Source: Pyrus communis
Taxonomy: Eukaryota; Streptophyta; Magnoliopsida; Rosales; Rosaceae
Reading direction: 5' to 3'
Assembly (NCBI RefSeq): GCF_963583255.1
Contig: NC_084805.1
Location: 11,586,827-11,650,826, forward strand
DNA: 64,000 bases
The notes below the pieces were generated by a model. That model saw only the letters and a list, made by a program, of their open reading frames with translations, searched no databases and had not been told where the DNA came from. Positions 23,046-35,010 of this stretch are shown here, one piece after another. A program made the position numbers and the translations under genes. The number at the start of each line of letters is the position of its first letter. Position 1 is the stretch's first letter.

Positions 23046-23756
23046 CAGATAATATATATGTTATCCGAAATGTCTATTTCTCATATCTTGAACTGTGGAG
23101 AGACTTTAATATGTAGGATGATACCTTATAATAAAGGAGTTGAAATCCTCTCTAAATCTCACTGATCGGTGTCGAATACCAAAAAAATAAGACAATTCGA
23201 GAGAGAGAGATGTGAGGTCGGCAAGTGGAATGAGTTAATGAAGACTGTGAAATTCAATTTGAATGGTTCAAATTATTTGGTCCTTAAACTCTAAACAATA
23301 ATGAGATCTGGAAGGAGACAGTCGCACAAATAGTCCTTAAGTGACTAAGGGTTCGTCATGCAAAGATATAATGTTGTCGTGCAAGAGTTCTATTTTAGGA
23401 AAACTAATAAAAAGAGTTTCAAATCTCTACATTTTAATCAAAAACTATCTACTAACCTTATTTAATGAAAATAACAAAAGAATAAAAAATAAAAATAAAA
23501 AACACGAAAAACCCAATTTAACCTCCGAAACTTTGACAGCGGAGCCTCCATACGGGTTTTAGGTGGGCCGTTTGATACATATCCTACCGCTTTTAATTAA
23601 TTATTCTTTTTAATGGTTTTCACATCAAAAACATGTCTCTTTCCTTGATCTTCTTTCTCAATTCCACATCAAAAAGTTTGAAACTTTTATCGATTTTTCT
23701 TTTCTCTTCTCCCTCATTTTTTCCAGAAACCATTTCAATTTCACATCAAAAAATCT

Positions 23757-23758
<2 letters not shown>
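23046..23758. other. AT-rich intergenic DNA
   Basis: No gene seen. Near 23398-23440 a GGAAAACTAATAAAAAGAG stretch resembles one end of the MITE at 61267-61424. Confidence 0.45.
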
Positions 23759-23813
<55 letters not shown>

Positions 23814-23820
23814 CCCCCCC
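23759..23820. repeat. (CT)26 microsatellite followed by C10
   Basis: Uninterrupted CT dinucleotides from 23759 to 23810, then ten C. Surrounded by pyrimidine-rich sequence resembling a plant 5' untranslated leader, but no downstream coding region was found. Confidence 0.95.
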
Positions 23821-24288
23821 CTCTTTCTGCACTGCACTCGTGAGTCGGCCGTCTCCATCTTTGCTTGGCGGGCCAAGCGATCTTCGATCGGAACTATTTT
23901 TTTTTTCCTTTTTCTTCCTCCCTGAGTTTAATGGGTTTCACGTCAAATCTGACAAATTTCTTCTTTCTTCTTGTAATTTATTGCTTGGCTGTTCAGAAAT
24001 TTTAATTTCTGGGAACATATCTTATATTAAAATTTTTATTCTTGGTTTATATGTGTTTTTGGTTAGGTGAACAAAAGAAGTCAGGAATTTGGGATGGAGG
24101 ACGGGGGTAAAGATTGGGTTTTGGGGTGTATAATTTGTTGGCTTGATTGGTTTTTTTTTTTGAGATCAACAACAAAGATAGCTATGTTGAAAATCTAAGA
24201 TGTGGGAGGCAAGGGTAATGTGAAAGGTGAAATGCTGAGATGCAAAATGAGACGGAGGAGAGAGAGAGAGATGTCACTATTTCTAAAA

Positions 24289-24612
24289 CTAACATGGGCA
24301 GAATCTATTTATGAAACTAGACTATACACTATTTATGAAACTGGATTAATAACTAGATATTATTTATGAAACATGACCAAGAACTAGGCACTATTTATGA
24401 AAGTGAACCAATAACTAAGCATACTTATGAAACCAGACCAAGAAAGAGACAATATTTATGAAACTATACTAACTACCATACACTATTTATGGAACTTGAC
24501 CCAATAACTAGACACTATTTATGAAACATGATCAAGAACTATGCAGTATTGACGAAAGTGGACCAAGAACTAGGCACTATTTATGAAACTAGACCAATAA
24601 ATAGTGTAGTAC
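24289..24612 (+). repeat. Minisatellite array A (~33-base units)
   Basis: About ten degenerate copies of CACTATTTATGAAACTAGAC followed by CAATAACTAGG. It ends in a GC-richer word (AGTACGCATAGGTCCCGCAC) and a T-run. A similar array lies in the opposite orientation at 34722-35010. Confidence 0.85.
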
Positions 24613-24849
24613 GCATAGGTCCCGCACTTCATTTTTTTTTTTTTTTAAATTGTGTCATTTTCATTAAAATTTAAGGTTTTTTTGTCATTTTCATTAAAAT
24701 TTAAGGGTTTTTCATTATTATTTAATTCTTTTTTATTAAATAAAGTTATAGCATAGTTTTTGGTTAAAATAAACTTAGCCCAAGTCTTTTTCATGAAAGT
24801 TCTTTTTTATTTTTTGTTTTATTTTTTAAAGTTTGAGTGCGGCGAAGTT

Positions 24850-24936
24850 CATTTTTTTATCACACATAAACGTCTCGCGTGATAAATATATTTCATCGCT
24901 CAAGGATTCTTCACACAAGTACTTTTTACTAGTGAA
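24850..24936 (-). other. Possible CACTA-type transposon end
   Basis: Read on the minus strand the sequence begins CACTAGTAAAAAGTACTTG, a CACTA-like terminus. No partner end identified, so tentative. Confidence 0.3.
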
Positions 24937-25072
24937 TGAAAACAAAAACAGATCATTTAGTGATAAAGTGAAAAGAATTACCTCTTCTATTACCTATAGA
25001 AGCATTTATTTGTGTGTATATTGATAACTTATATATTTCATACATTTATACCATCCATTCCTAGTCCCCTTG

Positions 25073-26335
25073 TGATATTTTTTTAGTCAAACTAGTTGCA
25101 TTTTACCCTCTTTTGTGTTAGTGTGTAGCTAATCGTATTTTGGAGCTCAATTGAGGACAAATAAGGCAAAATTGTACTAAAAGTGGAGAATTGAATAAGG
25201 ATGCTGATGTAGACAAAGAATTACAAGTGAAAACTAAATATGGTGATGAATATGGCTCTTTATAAGACCAATAACAGCAAACAAAACGTGGGAATTAAAT
25301 GCCCAATTACTAGGATGTATTGGCAATCTGTAACAGCTTCTTTAACCTTATAAAACTGAGAGTTTCAGCCACTTTTACACAAGCTTCCCCTTGGGGTCGC
25401 CCAGAGCTCTCTCCCTTCTCTTTCTTTAACCTTTCTTCCAGAAATAAAACCCTATTTCCTCTCACCATCCGCTACCACCGAAGAAACCATGCAGCTGCAT
25501 TGTTCTTGGAGAAGTTCAACATCATAATTGCTTCAAGGGGGTTTCTTTTATGAACATTAATTTCACTTATGTTGTTCTTGATTTTTATATATTTTGTAAT
25601 CATGTTGTGTAATTAAGTTCATAGCTGGGGAATTCAATGTAGCCTTGCAAAGCTACTCTACATTATTAAGTTAAAGTATTCAAATTACCAATATGTGTTC
25701 TTGTTTCATTCACTGAAGTTATAGCATAATTTGTTTGTTAATCTTAATGTTTGATCACCATTAGGGCTGCTTATGAATTATTTGATCAAGGTTATAGTAC
25801 ACATCATGCTTAATCTTGGTGGACATGTGAATGAATGAAGAAATTGCTATGCATACATCCTGCCATGTGATTTCTTTGGCTCTTTGAAGTTTTCTTGTTC
25901 TTAATGGATTCTTATTTGGTAATCTAAGTTGAACATCACAACTAGGTTGCAAATTAGGAGTACTTGATCACAACCACACGTCAAATGGATGATCATAAAT
26001 AAGTAAAACAAATCCTAGTCACAGATTGGAGAGTTGAATGCGTTTTGACTTAATTTTCATGGAATTGGCTTGTCATGGTGAAATCGATATTCCTAGTTCC
26101 ATTCCATCGTTTCTGAATCATTCTATTATTTAAATTTACATTCTCTTGCATTTTAAGTTACTTTACTTCTCAAATCAAAATCCAAACTCAATTTGTTAGT
26201 TTCATTGTTTAGTTATGGTTCACGTAAAGCTAGTAATTTGTAGAGGTCTAATCAGTCCCTGTGGTTCGACACCCTTACTTGTACCATTATACTATCCTTA
26301 TATTTGCACTTGAAAGGAACACAACATATATTTTT
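25073..26335 (+). mobile_element. Old LTR (probable solo or truncated Ty3 LTR)
   Basis: TATA-like CCTTATAAAACTGAG near 25347, a pyrimidine-rich leader after it, and a 3' segment (about 26250-26300) with CAGTCCCTGTGGTTCGACAC, a phrase I know from the ends of plant Ty3 LTRs. Exact ends and a target duplication could not be fixed, and no internal region follows. Confidence 0.5.
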
Positions 26336-26539
26336 CTTTTTCCAACTTCGATAGTGTTTGACAGGTTTGAACATGTATTTATAAAACAGTAATATTAAGT
26401 AAGGTAAATTTGTGATGTATGTATGTTGTTCTACTAGCACTTACCCTTTTTTTTCTTAATTTTTTTCTTATCTATACAATCATCTTTATGTTCCATCTAG
26501 ATTATTAAAGAATCTTATATAGCATTTACCTATGCATAT

Positions 26540-27086
26540 GCGTGTTCCACAAGCTCGTCATGATCAGCCTCGTTGAAGGATTGCAACCCATGGATAATTT
26601 GAACTTTGGCCCAAGCAACATTTCTTATAAACCCTAGCAGAACTAAGAAAATAAATATAAAAATAAACGTTACCTAACAGAAACAAAAAGAAAAAAAAAA
26701 AAAAAACAAAGAAAAAAAAAATTGTTGATTCATATTGTAAAGAGACGCAGGCTCCAAAAAAGATATTGGGCGGTAAGCTTGAGATAAGCTATGACCAGAA
26801 AAGTCATTTGCCTGAGACAAAGTGGCTTTGACAAATTCTGTCAAACTTTTACCCTTGAAAGTTCAAACCATATTCTGAAGACAGATCAAGAACCAAATCT
26901 GAGTACTTACATGCTAGTTTATTTGTTAATCTTGTGGCATGTGTACATATATTATCTCATTTTCTTCCCAAATAAAAATAAGGGCAGCTTACTGTATATA
27001 CCATTGACCTTGACTTGGACTTGAGCTTTTCTGCCGACTTGAAACCCCACCTGTTCTTAGATAATGTTTCGACACCATGTATAAAT
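26540..27086 (-). pseudogene. Unidentified exon-like fragments
   Basis: Three protein-like minus-strand stretches near possible splice signals. 27002-27086 reads FIHGVETLSKNRWGFKSAEK and so on, between CCTAG and GTATAT. About 26733-26850 reads GKSLTEFVKATLSQANDFSG followed by HSLSQAYRPISFLEPASLYN. About 26540-26637 reads VAWAKVQIIHGLQSFNEADH then DELVEHAYA and stop. I do not recognise the protein. The splice junctions do not all fit, so this may be a decayed gene fragment or chance. Confidence 0.25.
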
Positions 27087-27899
27087 CTAGGTAGGAAAAT
27101 TCGCCTAGTCATAATATATGTTGGTATAGGACGTCTGTCCCTTTTTATATTTGAATCACGCAATGAAAACAATGAAACAGAATTAGGCTTGCCTAACTGC
27201 CTAGATTAATTAGTAAACGACCGTAGCTCCTAATTAAGCCTCTCGATTGAACTGCACTATGCGGAGATAAACAAGTCAAGCTTTACTCTCAGTATAATAT
27301 TTTTTGTATAGTTGAGCCAAACTCTTAGTAGGTGCTCCAATGCACAGTTTCTTTTAAGGTAATTCAGGACAGGTGATGAAAAGTTTATGCAAGACGTCAA
27401 ACAAAATGAGAAATTGAGATGATTGAGTTATGGAAGATAGTTGGTGTACTTGGGACCAAGTGTTATAAGTACAGAACAAGACGTATGACTTATGGGTGTT
27501 TGTTATACGAATTAACAGGTATAAATGAAGATTATGCATTGCACTCTGCATTATTATTAATAATTATTTAATTCTTGATTATATGATTCCATGACATTAT
27601 AGTTTGGACAATTTACTGTGGTAAGGTTATTTTTCCCTACTGAGCTGTTGAAACTCGCCCCTCTATTGTTATGCAAGCCTACAAACTAAACAATCGAAAG
27701 GGTAGACAGGATGAGAACGAATTAGATTTGATACTAGAAGCTTTATTTATTTATTTATTTTAGTCTTGTAAAGAATTATGAGTTGTTTTTATAAAAGAAA
27801 TTTTTTTTGCCCGTTTCAGTTTTAGTTTATTTTTATTTATGTAATTTGTTAGCTTTATTTATTTATATATGGCGATATTTTGTCTCTCAACATCTTTTT
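27087..27899. other. AT-rich intergenic DNA
   Basis: No gene or repeat family recognised. Confidence 0.4.
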
Positions 27900-28565
27900 A
27901 ATTTTTTTAGTACAACAATATATTTCTTTCTATTTTGAATTGGAGACTTTTTTTTATGATAAGCTTCCCACTAAGGCTGCAGTTCAACAAAGGGGTATTT
28001 GTTTATCATCTATTTGTCGTTTGTGTCATTGTTTTGAGGAATTTGTTGCTCATCTTTTCTTTCGTTGTCTGTTATCAAGGAACTATGGACATGGTTGGTT
28101 GGTCAATTTGTTGGTAATCTCCTTCCCCTTTCTGATTCTTTGGCAATGTTTTGGGACAATTTCGTGCATAAGCCTTTTTCCGTCAATTATTCAATCTTTG
28201 GATTTTTACGGGCCTTTATAGTTGCAATTATTTGAAAAGCACATAATAAGTTTATTTTTTGAAGATCGATCAATTTCTTTACATCGTTTATGCATGTCTA
28301 TTCAATCTGGGATCATGCATGTTCGGAAGTTTACTTGATACTCTCAAGGTTTGGATACTCGTATCATTTCGTCTTTGGCTATCAAATTTATCCTTCATAA
28401 GGCTCCCATTATTTGTCCCGTGCTTTGACCTATGACCTCGTATCCTTGGATTAAGCTTAATACGGATGGTTTAGCTAAAGAGAATCCTAGACCTGCTGCT
28501 TGTGGGGGAGTTTTATGGATTGGCATGGTCGATTTCTTCATGCTTAAAATAAATATTTCACGGTA
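27900..28565 (+). pseudogene. LINE remnant: zf-RVT and RNase H region
   Basis: The frame at 27935-28090 contains DKLPTKAAVQQRGICLSSIC then RLCHCFEEFVAHLFFRC, the zinc-binding domain that follows reverse transcriptase in plant L1-type LINEs. After frame disruption, about 28375-28560 gives HKAPIICPV and then WIKLNTDGLAKENPRPAACG, the start of the LINE RNase H domain. The reverse transcriptase itself is absent. It is a broken 5'-truncated insertion. Confidence 0.75.
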
Positions 28566-28591
28566 CGGATGGCCTACTAGAACAAACACCA

Positions 28592-28594
<3 letters not shown>

Positions 28595-28625
<31 letters not shown>
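28595..28625. repeat. (AC)n microsatellite
   Basis: About 15 AC units directly after the LINE remnant. Confidence 0.95.
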
Positions 28626-28626
<1 letters not shown>

Positions 28627-28685
28627 CGCTTCAAGAAACTGTTGAATTAATTTCGATAATAATGCTTTTATTTTTGTTTTTGACA

Positions 28686-28855
28686 GGCAAATCGTTGGAG
28701 TTGCACATGTTGAAGATTTTGTGTCAAATAACTGATGCCAGCAAGCGGGCGGGTTGTGAGCGTCAAGCTCTTGAGTTAGCAAAGCTCCTTCTCAAGGAGA
28801 GGAAAAAATTTCAGGACATTAACGAAGTTATTTCAGCCATTCAACAACACCAGTA
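28686..28855 (+). pseudogene. Unidentified terminal-exon-like sequence
   Basis: After a good 3' splice signal (TTTTTGTTTTTGACAG, ending 28685) an open frame runs to a TAA at 28853: [20 protein letters not shown], then [20 protein letters not shown] and [15 protein letters not shown]. It is leucine- and lysine-rich and helix-like. I do not recognise the protein and no upstream exons were found; (AC)n and LINE debris lie immediately upstream. The SINE target duplication overlaps its stop codon. It could be the orphaned last exon of a gene. Confidence 0.35.
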
Positions 28856-28858
28856 AAA

Positions 28859-29656
28859 GTGCCGCTTAGTACTACGGCCTAGTGATATTCCTCTTTATTT
28901 CTGTTGAAACCAATTGTCCCACATTGGACAGAAGGAAGGAGAAAAAGTATTTTAAATAGAATTACCCCACTCTAACTAATACCAAGGCCTTTTGTGATAA
29001 AACCCCACACCTGAGAATTGGGCAGTTGGTAAAGTAAGGACAGTATCGATGTTATTGGAGTGGGCCCTCGGCCCGTCAACTTAAAAAATTCTATATGGTA
29101 TCAGAACCAAGGGATGGGCTCGTACTTCCACGTGATTGGGTGGGTCCCTGTTTGGCCCCGCGCGATGGATCTGTCCTGACATGGTTCCACGTAGGCCAAA
29201 GATGCCACGTGATTAGGTGGGTCCTCATTTAGCCCTGTGTGATGGGTAAGCCCTGACAGGGCTCCATGTGGTTGCTAATGTGTAGATCTCCACGTGTAAA
29301 CCATAAAATAGGGACTCACGTGCAAGGGAGTGTTGAAACCAATTGTCCCACATCGGACAGAGGGAAGGAGAAAGAGTACTTTAAATAGAATTACCTCACT
29401 CTAACTAATACCGAAGCCTTTTGTGATTAAACCTCACACCTGAGGATTGGGCATGTGGTAAAATAGGGACAGTATCAGTGTTGTTGGAGTGGGCCATCGG
29501 CCCGTCGACCTGAAAAATTCTACAATTTGGAAGTAAGAGGTCTTAGGTTCAAATCTCGTGGATGGGGAATTTGATACCAAATTAGGCTGCCCATTGTATG
29601 GCTTAGTCAAACTTCCCTTCGCTTTAGTGTAAAAATATCGATGTACTAAAAAAAAT
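28859..29656 (+). mobile_element. SINE split by a TRIM insertion
   Basis: tRNA-type SINE in two parts, 28859-28901 and 29530-29656, with Pol III B-box-like GGTTCAAATC at about 29551 and an A-run tail. It is flanked by the 14-base duplication CAACACCAGTAAAA (28845-28858 and 29657-29670). The duplication contains the TAA stop of the exon-like sequence upstream. Confidence 0.85.
28902..29524 (+). mobile_element. TRIM retrotransposon (623 bases)
   Basis: Two 194-base LTRs, 28902-29095 and 29331-29524, both beginning TGTTGAAACCAATTGTCCCA, roughly 87% identical by eye. The primer site TGGTATCAGAACC (initiator-Met tRNA type) starts right after the first LTR at 29096, and a short purine tract AAGGGAG precedes the second. 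Flanks ATTTC and ATTTG form an imperfect 5-base duplication. The internal 235 bases are non-coding. It sits inside the SINE, so it is the younger insertion of the pair. Confidence 0.88.
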
Positions 29657-29670
29657 CAACACCAGTAAAA

Positions 29671-30277
29671 CTAATGACTTTTGAGACGGTTCTACGAAAA
29701 ATTAGCAACATCTTGAAAATTTGAAATAGTGATTTCTGGGAAGAAATATACAAATGTTTGGTGTGGCTGCTTGTAATTTGATTTCGTATGGTCATGAACA
29801 TACCAAATAAAAACATGGTTTTTTTTTTTTTTTTTTTTTTTTTTGCTGCTTTTATGTGATATATATTCACTACTTCACTGCTTTGATTAATGTCCTACTT
29901 GATCACCCCTCATCTATTTCCCAAGCTATATGTAATTTCATTGTATTGAAGTGGGGTATGGGTAAATACTCCACTCCTGCTAAAGCAGTAAGGCTCTTCC
30001 CTTGGAGAAGTACTTACCGGTTTACAACTATGTGATGTCACGATTTAGTAAGGTCATACCGCGTACATATAAACTTAGCCATAACATGGCATGGTAGAAT
30101 TGAAATGCTACAGTGACAATAAAATCTTTTCAATTTTCATGAAAGAAGTTCCTAAGAGTTTTTGGCCAACTTCCCAACTCTGTATTGCTATCCTTGTGAT
30201 AATCCATTATAGTTTTGCAATTTATTGCGCTCTAGAAATGCATAAAGCTTCGCAACTTGCAAGATCTAATAAAAAGA
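29671..30277. other. Intergenic DNA
   Basis: Continuation of the pre-insertion sequence to the right of the SINE; contains a 26-base T-run (29819-29844). No gene recognised. Confidence 0.4.
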
Positions 30278-30533
30278 TGTTGTAAACTTTCCTAGTTTAT
30301 ATGTGATTGTAAATCCTAGATTAGATTTGATTCTAGTTATCATTTCCTATTACAACTTGTATTCCTTGGGGATGAAGGAATTTCTTCTCTCCTTTTTACT
30401 ACTATAAATAAAGGCACTATGTAGTAAGGATAACACACACATTCCCCTACAATTCTATAAACAAATCTCTCTCAATCTCTCTACCCTTGCCGCTGGCCCC
30501 CCTTAACCTTGTCAGATAAAATAGGTTACAACA
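30278..30533 (+). repeat. 5' LTR of the copia element
   Basis: 256 bases with TG...CA ends and a TATA box; followed by CGTTATCAACACG, which corresponds to the primer region seen after LTRs of many plant copia elements. Confidence 0.6.
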
Positions 30534-31971
30534 CGTTATCAACACGCTCCTACCACTGCACTTAGGAATTTGACAAGGAGATTTTCTGCATCAAACCAAT
30601 TCATCCATATCATCACGCAATCAAGTTCTTTCAAAACAACAGTTTTTATCTCGATATTTTTGCAACCCCAATAGCATGAATTGCATTAAATATATGTACA
30701 TGCATTAAAAAATTTTAATTGCATATGCATCAAATTGAATTGAATTGAATTGAAAAAAAAAATTGAAATCAAGAAACAAAGGGGTTTTTCGAATCCCTGA
30801 CCTTGCACTGTGCAAGCCGCCACCACTAAACCCAGGTCACAAGCCTGAACCAAAAACAGTGTGTTTGAAGCACCTTGTCCCGACCCACGGCCTGAAGCTC
30901 GAGTCCTCCCCGTCGATTTTTCCAACGAAACATAACCGACAGTCTTGTAAATTGGACAAAACACATCGTTTTCACCAACGATTCCTCGAAATTCCAGAAG
31001 AATTTCATGGGTTTTTCATTCGAATTTCGTTGAATTCCTTCGGCGCCCCCTCCCCCGACGTTGAGATCCGCCGACAAATAATTGGTTCTTTAACGAACCA
31101 TAGCTTGCACTGACCATGGAAACGTCACCTGAAACGACGTCGTCGATTGAATCCAGCATATCCCCACACCCAACGTCGTTAGGGTAGCTTGGAAATCACA
31201 CCCAAGCCCTAATGGGCCTTGATTTCCTCTCGGTCCATTCACACAACACCCACGATGTTGGGCCTTGCTTGTGCCACTAGTTTTTCAATCCACATCACCA
31301 ATCTGTTGGGCTTTGGTGATGATCTGGCCCACAGATGCAGTCAAGCCCACTGAGCTCTTACCTTCTCCTATGCGCCGTATCACAAGCGAGCCGTACTCTT
31401 TACAAGCCTTCCTTTTATTTTTTTGGGCTTATGCATCCAGCCCAATTACCTTGTGATGCAAGGGCCTGCATGCTTGCTTGACCCGAGACCAAACCCAATC
31501 CATTATTGGGCTTGGGATGCACGACATCCATTTTATTAAGCCACCCGTGGGCTTAGACCTTCTTTTGGGCCCTAAGTTTATTCGCCTAATTATTTTAGGC
31601 CTAATGGGTTTTATATTTTTCACTCAAACTTTAAATTTGGCCCGAAGTCCAATTAATTAATTCAATTATAATTGTAGACCTGAAGTTCTATTTGCATATA
31701 TTTTTGTTGCATATTTATGTGTATATATTTGTGTTTTCCTGCAGGAACATATGAACCTGAAGTTCATAATTATTTCGAAACCTGAAGTTTCTTACGAACA
31801 TGCCTTGTTTGAATCATTTAAAAACATCACCCATGAAAACCCGAAGTTTTTTCATGCAAAATTAAACCAATACATGTCTATTAGAACCTGTATGTTCTAC
31901 TCCTATGTGAATGGATTGATTTTTCTCCATTACACTAACCATATCTTGTCCATCTATTTTATGACAGGAAC

Positions 31972-32925
31972 ATGTCGAATTTGAACAAACTTAACTTCAC
32001 TGTTTTGGAGGCCTCTAGAAGGAACTACCTCAAGTGGGTCCAAGATGTAAAGATCTACCTCACTGCAAAGAACATGCATCCCACCATTGAAGAAGAGATG
32101 GACAACCCTATTGGCGAACCTGAAAAAACCACTGCTATTATCTTCATCTGAAGACATATCCATGATGCCTTGCAAACTGAATACCTTTCTGAGGAAGATC
32201 CACGTGCACTATGGGTAGCTTTGGCTAATCGTTTTGATCACCAAAATGACATATTCTTGCTTGAAGCAAGACATGACTGGTAGCATTTGAGCTTCCAAGA
32301 CTTTAAGTCTATAAATGAATATAATTCTGAAGTTTGTCGAATCCGATCACTTCTCAAGTTTTGTAATGAAACTTTGACTGAAGAGGATCTCCTAGAGAAG
32401 ACCTATTTGACCTTTTCTGCTTCTAATATTGTCATGCAACAACAATATAAAGCTCAGAAGTTCACTAAGTTCTCAAATTTGATCTCTGTTTTACTTCTTG
32501 CTGAAAAGCAGAACCAACTGTTGATGAAGAATCATCAAGCTTGACCTACTGGGCGACTGTTGTGTCTGAAGCACATTATAGCACAAATCAATACCCAAAA
32601 TGCCAAAAGAGGCGTGGTAAGGGCTGCCAGAAGCCACCCCGCCAAGGTCAACAGAGTCAAGGCCCATCTAAGGGAGGAAACGAAGCTTAGAAGCTCTCTA
32701 ACCTCGCTCCCAAGGCCCCAAACATCAAGAATAAGGGCAAAGCACTTGAAACCATGGATGCGGACATGTGTTATCGTTGTGGTTCAAAGGACCATTGGTC
32801 TCGTGTTTGCCGAGCTCCCCAGAAGGTTGTAACTAAATATCATTCTCGTCGTAAGAAGTTTGAATCAAACATTGTGCGAGTGGATGAACCGGAGACTACA
32901 AAGATGGAGGTTTCTGACTTTTAAG
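31972..32925 (+). pseudogene. Copia gag pseudogene
   Basis: ATG at 31972 opens MSNLNKLNFTVLEASRRNYL and continues through EEDPRALWVALANRFDHQND. In-frame stops occur near 32149, 32281 and 32541. A CCHC zinc knuckle, CYRCGSKDHWSRVC, is legible at about 32768-32810. This is copia Gag layout; non-functional. Confidence 0.8.
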
Positions 32926-33199
32926 AGGATACCACCCCTATGGAAGATTAGAATCTTAGACAATTTTAGTTAGTTAAAATTGCACCATAGGGCCAAATTC
33001 CACCTAATGGCCGAACCCCCCTTATTTTTGGTTAATTTTTGAACAATTTTTCTTTATGTTTGGATTATTTGTTGGTGATTTGTTTTTGGATATTAAGTTT
33101 CAATTAATTACCATCCTTGAATAAATGAAATTATTTTGAATGGCTATTTGTTTTTAGAACTTTTATGCCTGTGACCGATTCAAATTAATTTTTCATTCT

Positions 33200-34380
33200 A
33201 GGTATGACTAGTGAGGAAGTTAGTTGTTTGGCAAATAGTGCAACCACGCATACCGTTTTGCATGAATGCTTCTATTTCATTAACTTCATACCTAAGAATG
33301 CACCTTTGACAACCCTCTCAGGCCTATCAACCTGATAGAAGGATACGGTAAGGCATGAATAATGTTGTCCAATGGTACAATCTTGACCATTGCTGAGGCA
33401 CTCTATTCTCCACATTCCGGAAGAACGTTATTAAGTTTCAAGGGCATTAGAGATAACAATTACCACGCTAAAACCTACGTGGAAAACGGAGTTGAATTTC
33501 TGTGCATAACTTCCTACGAATATGGCCAAAAGCGTATTCTAGAGAAGATGGAGTGTATCCCAAGTAGTTTATATACTACAACCATACATCTCATAGAATG
33601 CCACTATGTGGTCGGCCTTACTACTAGGACTATGCACGAAATTACACTTTGGCATGATCGTTTGGGACATCCTCAACGAATAACAATTCGTCGAATCCTC
33701 AAATCATCACACGGGCATCCACTAACCCGAAGCTTAGGTTTGATCCAAGGAATCGCATGTCAAACATGTTATATAGGAAAGCTTATTACTAAGCCTTCTT
33801 ATGACAAGATTCATTCGGATCCTCCCATTTTTCTACAACGGATTCAAGGGGACATTTGTGGACCGATTCACCCCCTACAAACCTTATGGTTTTTGTTAAC
33901 GCTTCCACACGTGTGCTTGTTCTCCACAAGGAACACTGCATTCTCCAAACTGTTGGCTCAGGTTATCAAGCTCAGGGCTTACCACCATGATTATCCGATC
34001 AAATCTATTCAATTGGATAATGCTGGAGAATTCATATCTAAAACTTTTGATGACTATTGCATGTCAATTAGAGTTGAAGTTCAACATCCCGTACCCCATG
34101 TTCACACCCAAAACGGCATGGTAGAATCTTTCATCAAGCGCTTAAAAATGATTGCTCAATTGTTAGTCATACGTACCAAGCTCCTAATCACTACTTGGGG
34201 CTATGCAATATTGCATGCAAAAAAGTTGGTATGCCTGAGGCCTGTTGCAACATAACCATTTAGTGCCCTTTAGTTACCAAATACAAACACGACATATCGC
34301 ATCTGCGTGTTTTTGGTTGTGCGGTATATGTGTCAATTTCACCACCCCTAAAGATGGTATGGATATGTTCCTAAGCTCAC
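33200..34380 (+). pseudogene. Copia pol fragment: protease remnant, GAG-pre-integrase, integrase
   Basis: Protease-like SEEVSCLANSATTHTVLHE (about 33210-33265) is followed by an open 297-codon stretch (33362-34255). That stretch has the pre-integrase signature WHDRLGHPQRITIRRIL, GIACQTCYIGK, and integrase core pieces DNAGEFISKTFDDYC and HTQNGMVESFIKRL. A stop ends this frame at 34255, and a short out-of-frame continuation (LRVFGCAVYVSISPP) follows. The reverse transcriptase is missing. Confidence 0.8.
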
Positions 34381-34721
34381 AAGGAACACAAAGATGGCTT
34401 CCAAAACCTCGATCTGTGCCTGAATTGATTGGTTCACGAGTTGACCGTACAATCGTACAGATAATGGATGAAAATCGAGAAAGGGAAGAGAGAGAAAGAT
34501 CAACAAGTAAGGGTATGGGTGTGTGTAAGTGTGTGTGGTCCTAGTTGGCAACAAAACAACCAACCACAAACTAGGAAAAATTTAGTTCTAATTGGGTCCA
34601 AACAATTAGGACTTAGCATACTGATCCACCTCTAAAAGCATGTCACACACAACACATCTCAACGTCCAAGGGAAAAATAGACATTTCACATTGTCGATAA
34701 AAAAATAATTCGGGACGGGCT

Positions 34722-35010
34722 ATCACACCTATTTCATAAATAGTGTCTAGTTATTGGTCCATTTTCATAAATAGTGCCTAATTCTTGGTCATGTTTCATA
34801 AATATTGTCTAGTTCTTACTCCAATTTCACCTATTGGTTTAGTTTTAGAAATAATGCCTAATTCTTGTTTTTCGTTTCATAAATAGTGTCTACTTATTGG
34901 TCCAATTTCATATATAGTGTCTACTTATTGATTTAGTTTCACGAATAGTGTCTACTTATTGGTGAAGTTTTATAAATGGTGTTTAATTCTTGGTTCAGTT
35001 TCATAAGGTT
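34722..35010 (-). repeat. Minisatellite array B (~33-base units), inverted relative to array A
   Basis: The plus strand shows CATAAATAGTGTCTAGTTAT-type units, the reverse complement of the array at 24289-24612. On the left it also ends in a GC-rich word (TCGGGACGGGC) beside a T/A-run, mirroring array A. Confidence 0.85.

Larger units (their letters stand above)
30278..34550 (+). mobile_element. Degenerate Ty1/Copia retrotransposon, 3' truncated
   Basis: A likely 5' LTR at 30278-30533 begins TGTTGTAAACTTTCC and ends GGTTACAACA, with a TATA box CTATAAATAAAGG near 30404. A 1.4-kb non-coding leader follows, then gag (31972-32925) and a pol fragment (33200-34380) covering the protease to integrase region. 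Stops and frameshifts are frequent. No reverse transcriptase, RNase H or 3' LTR was found. Confidence 0.75.

Noticed and set aside
30763..31113. 116-codon ORF in the copia leader
   Set aside because: Lies between LTR and gag where copia leaders are non-coding; no domain.
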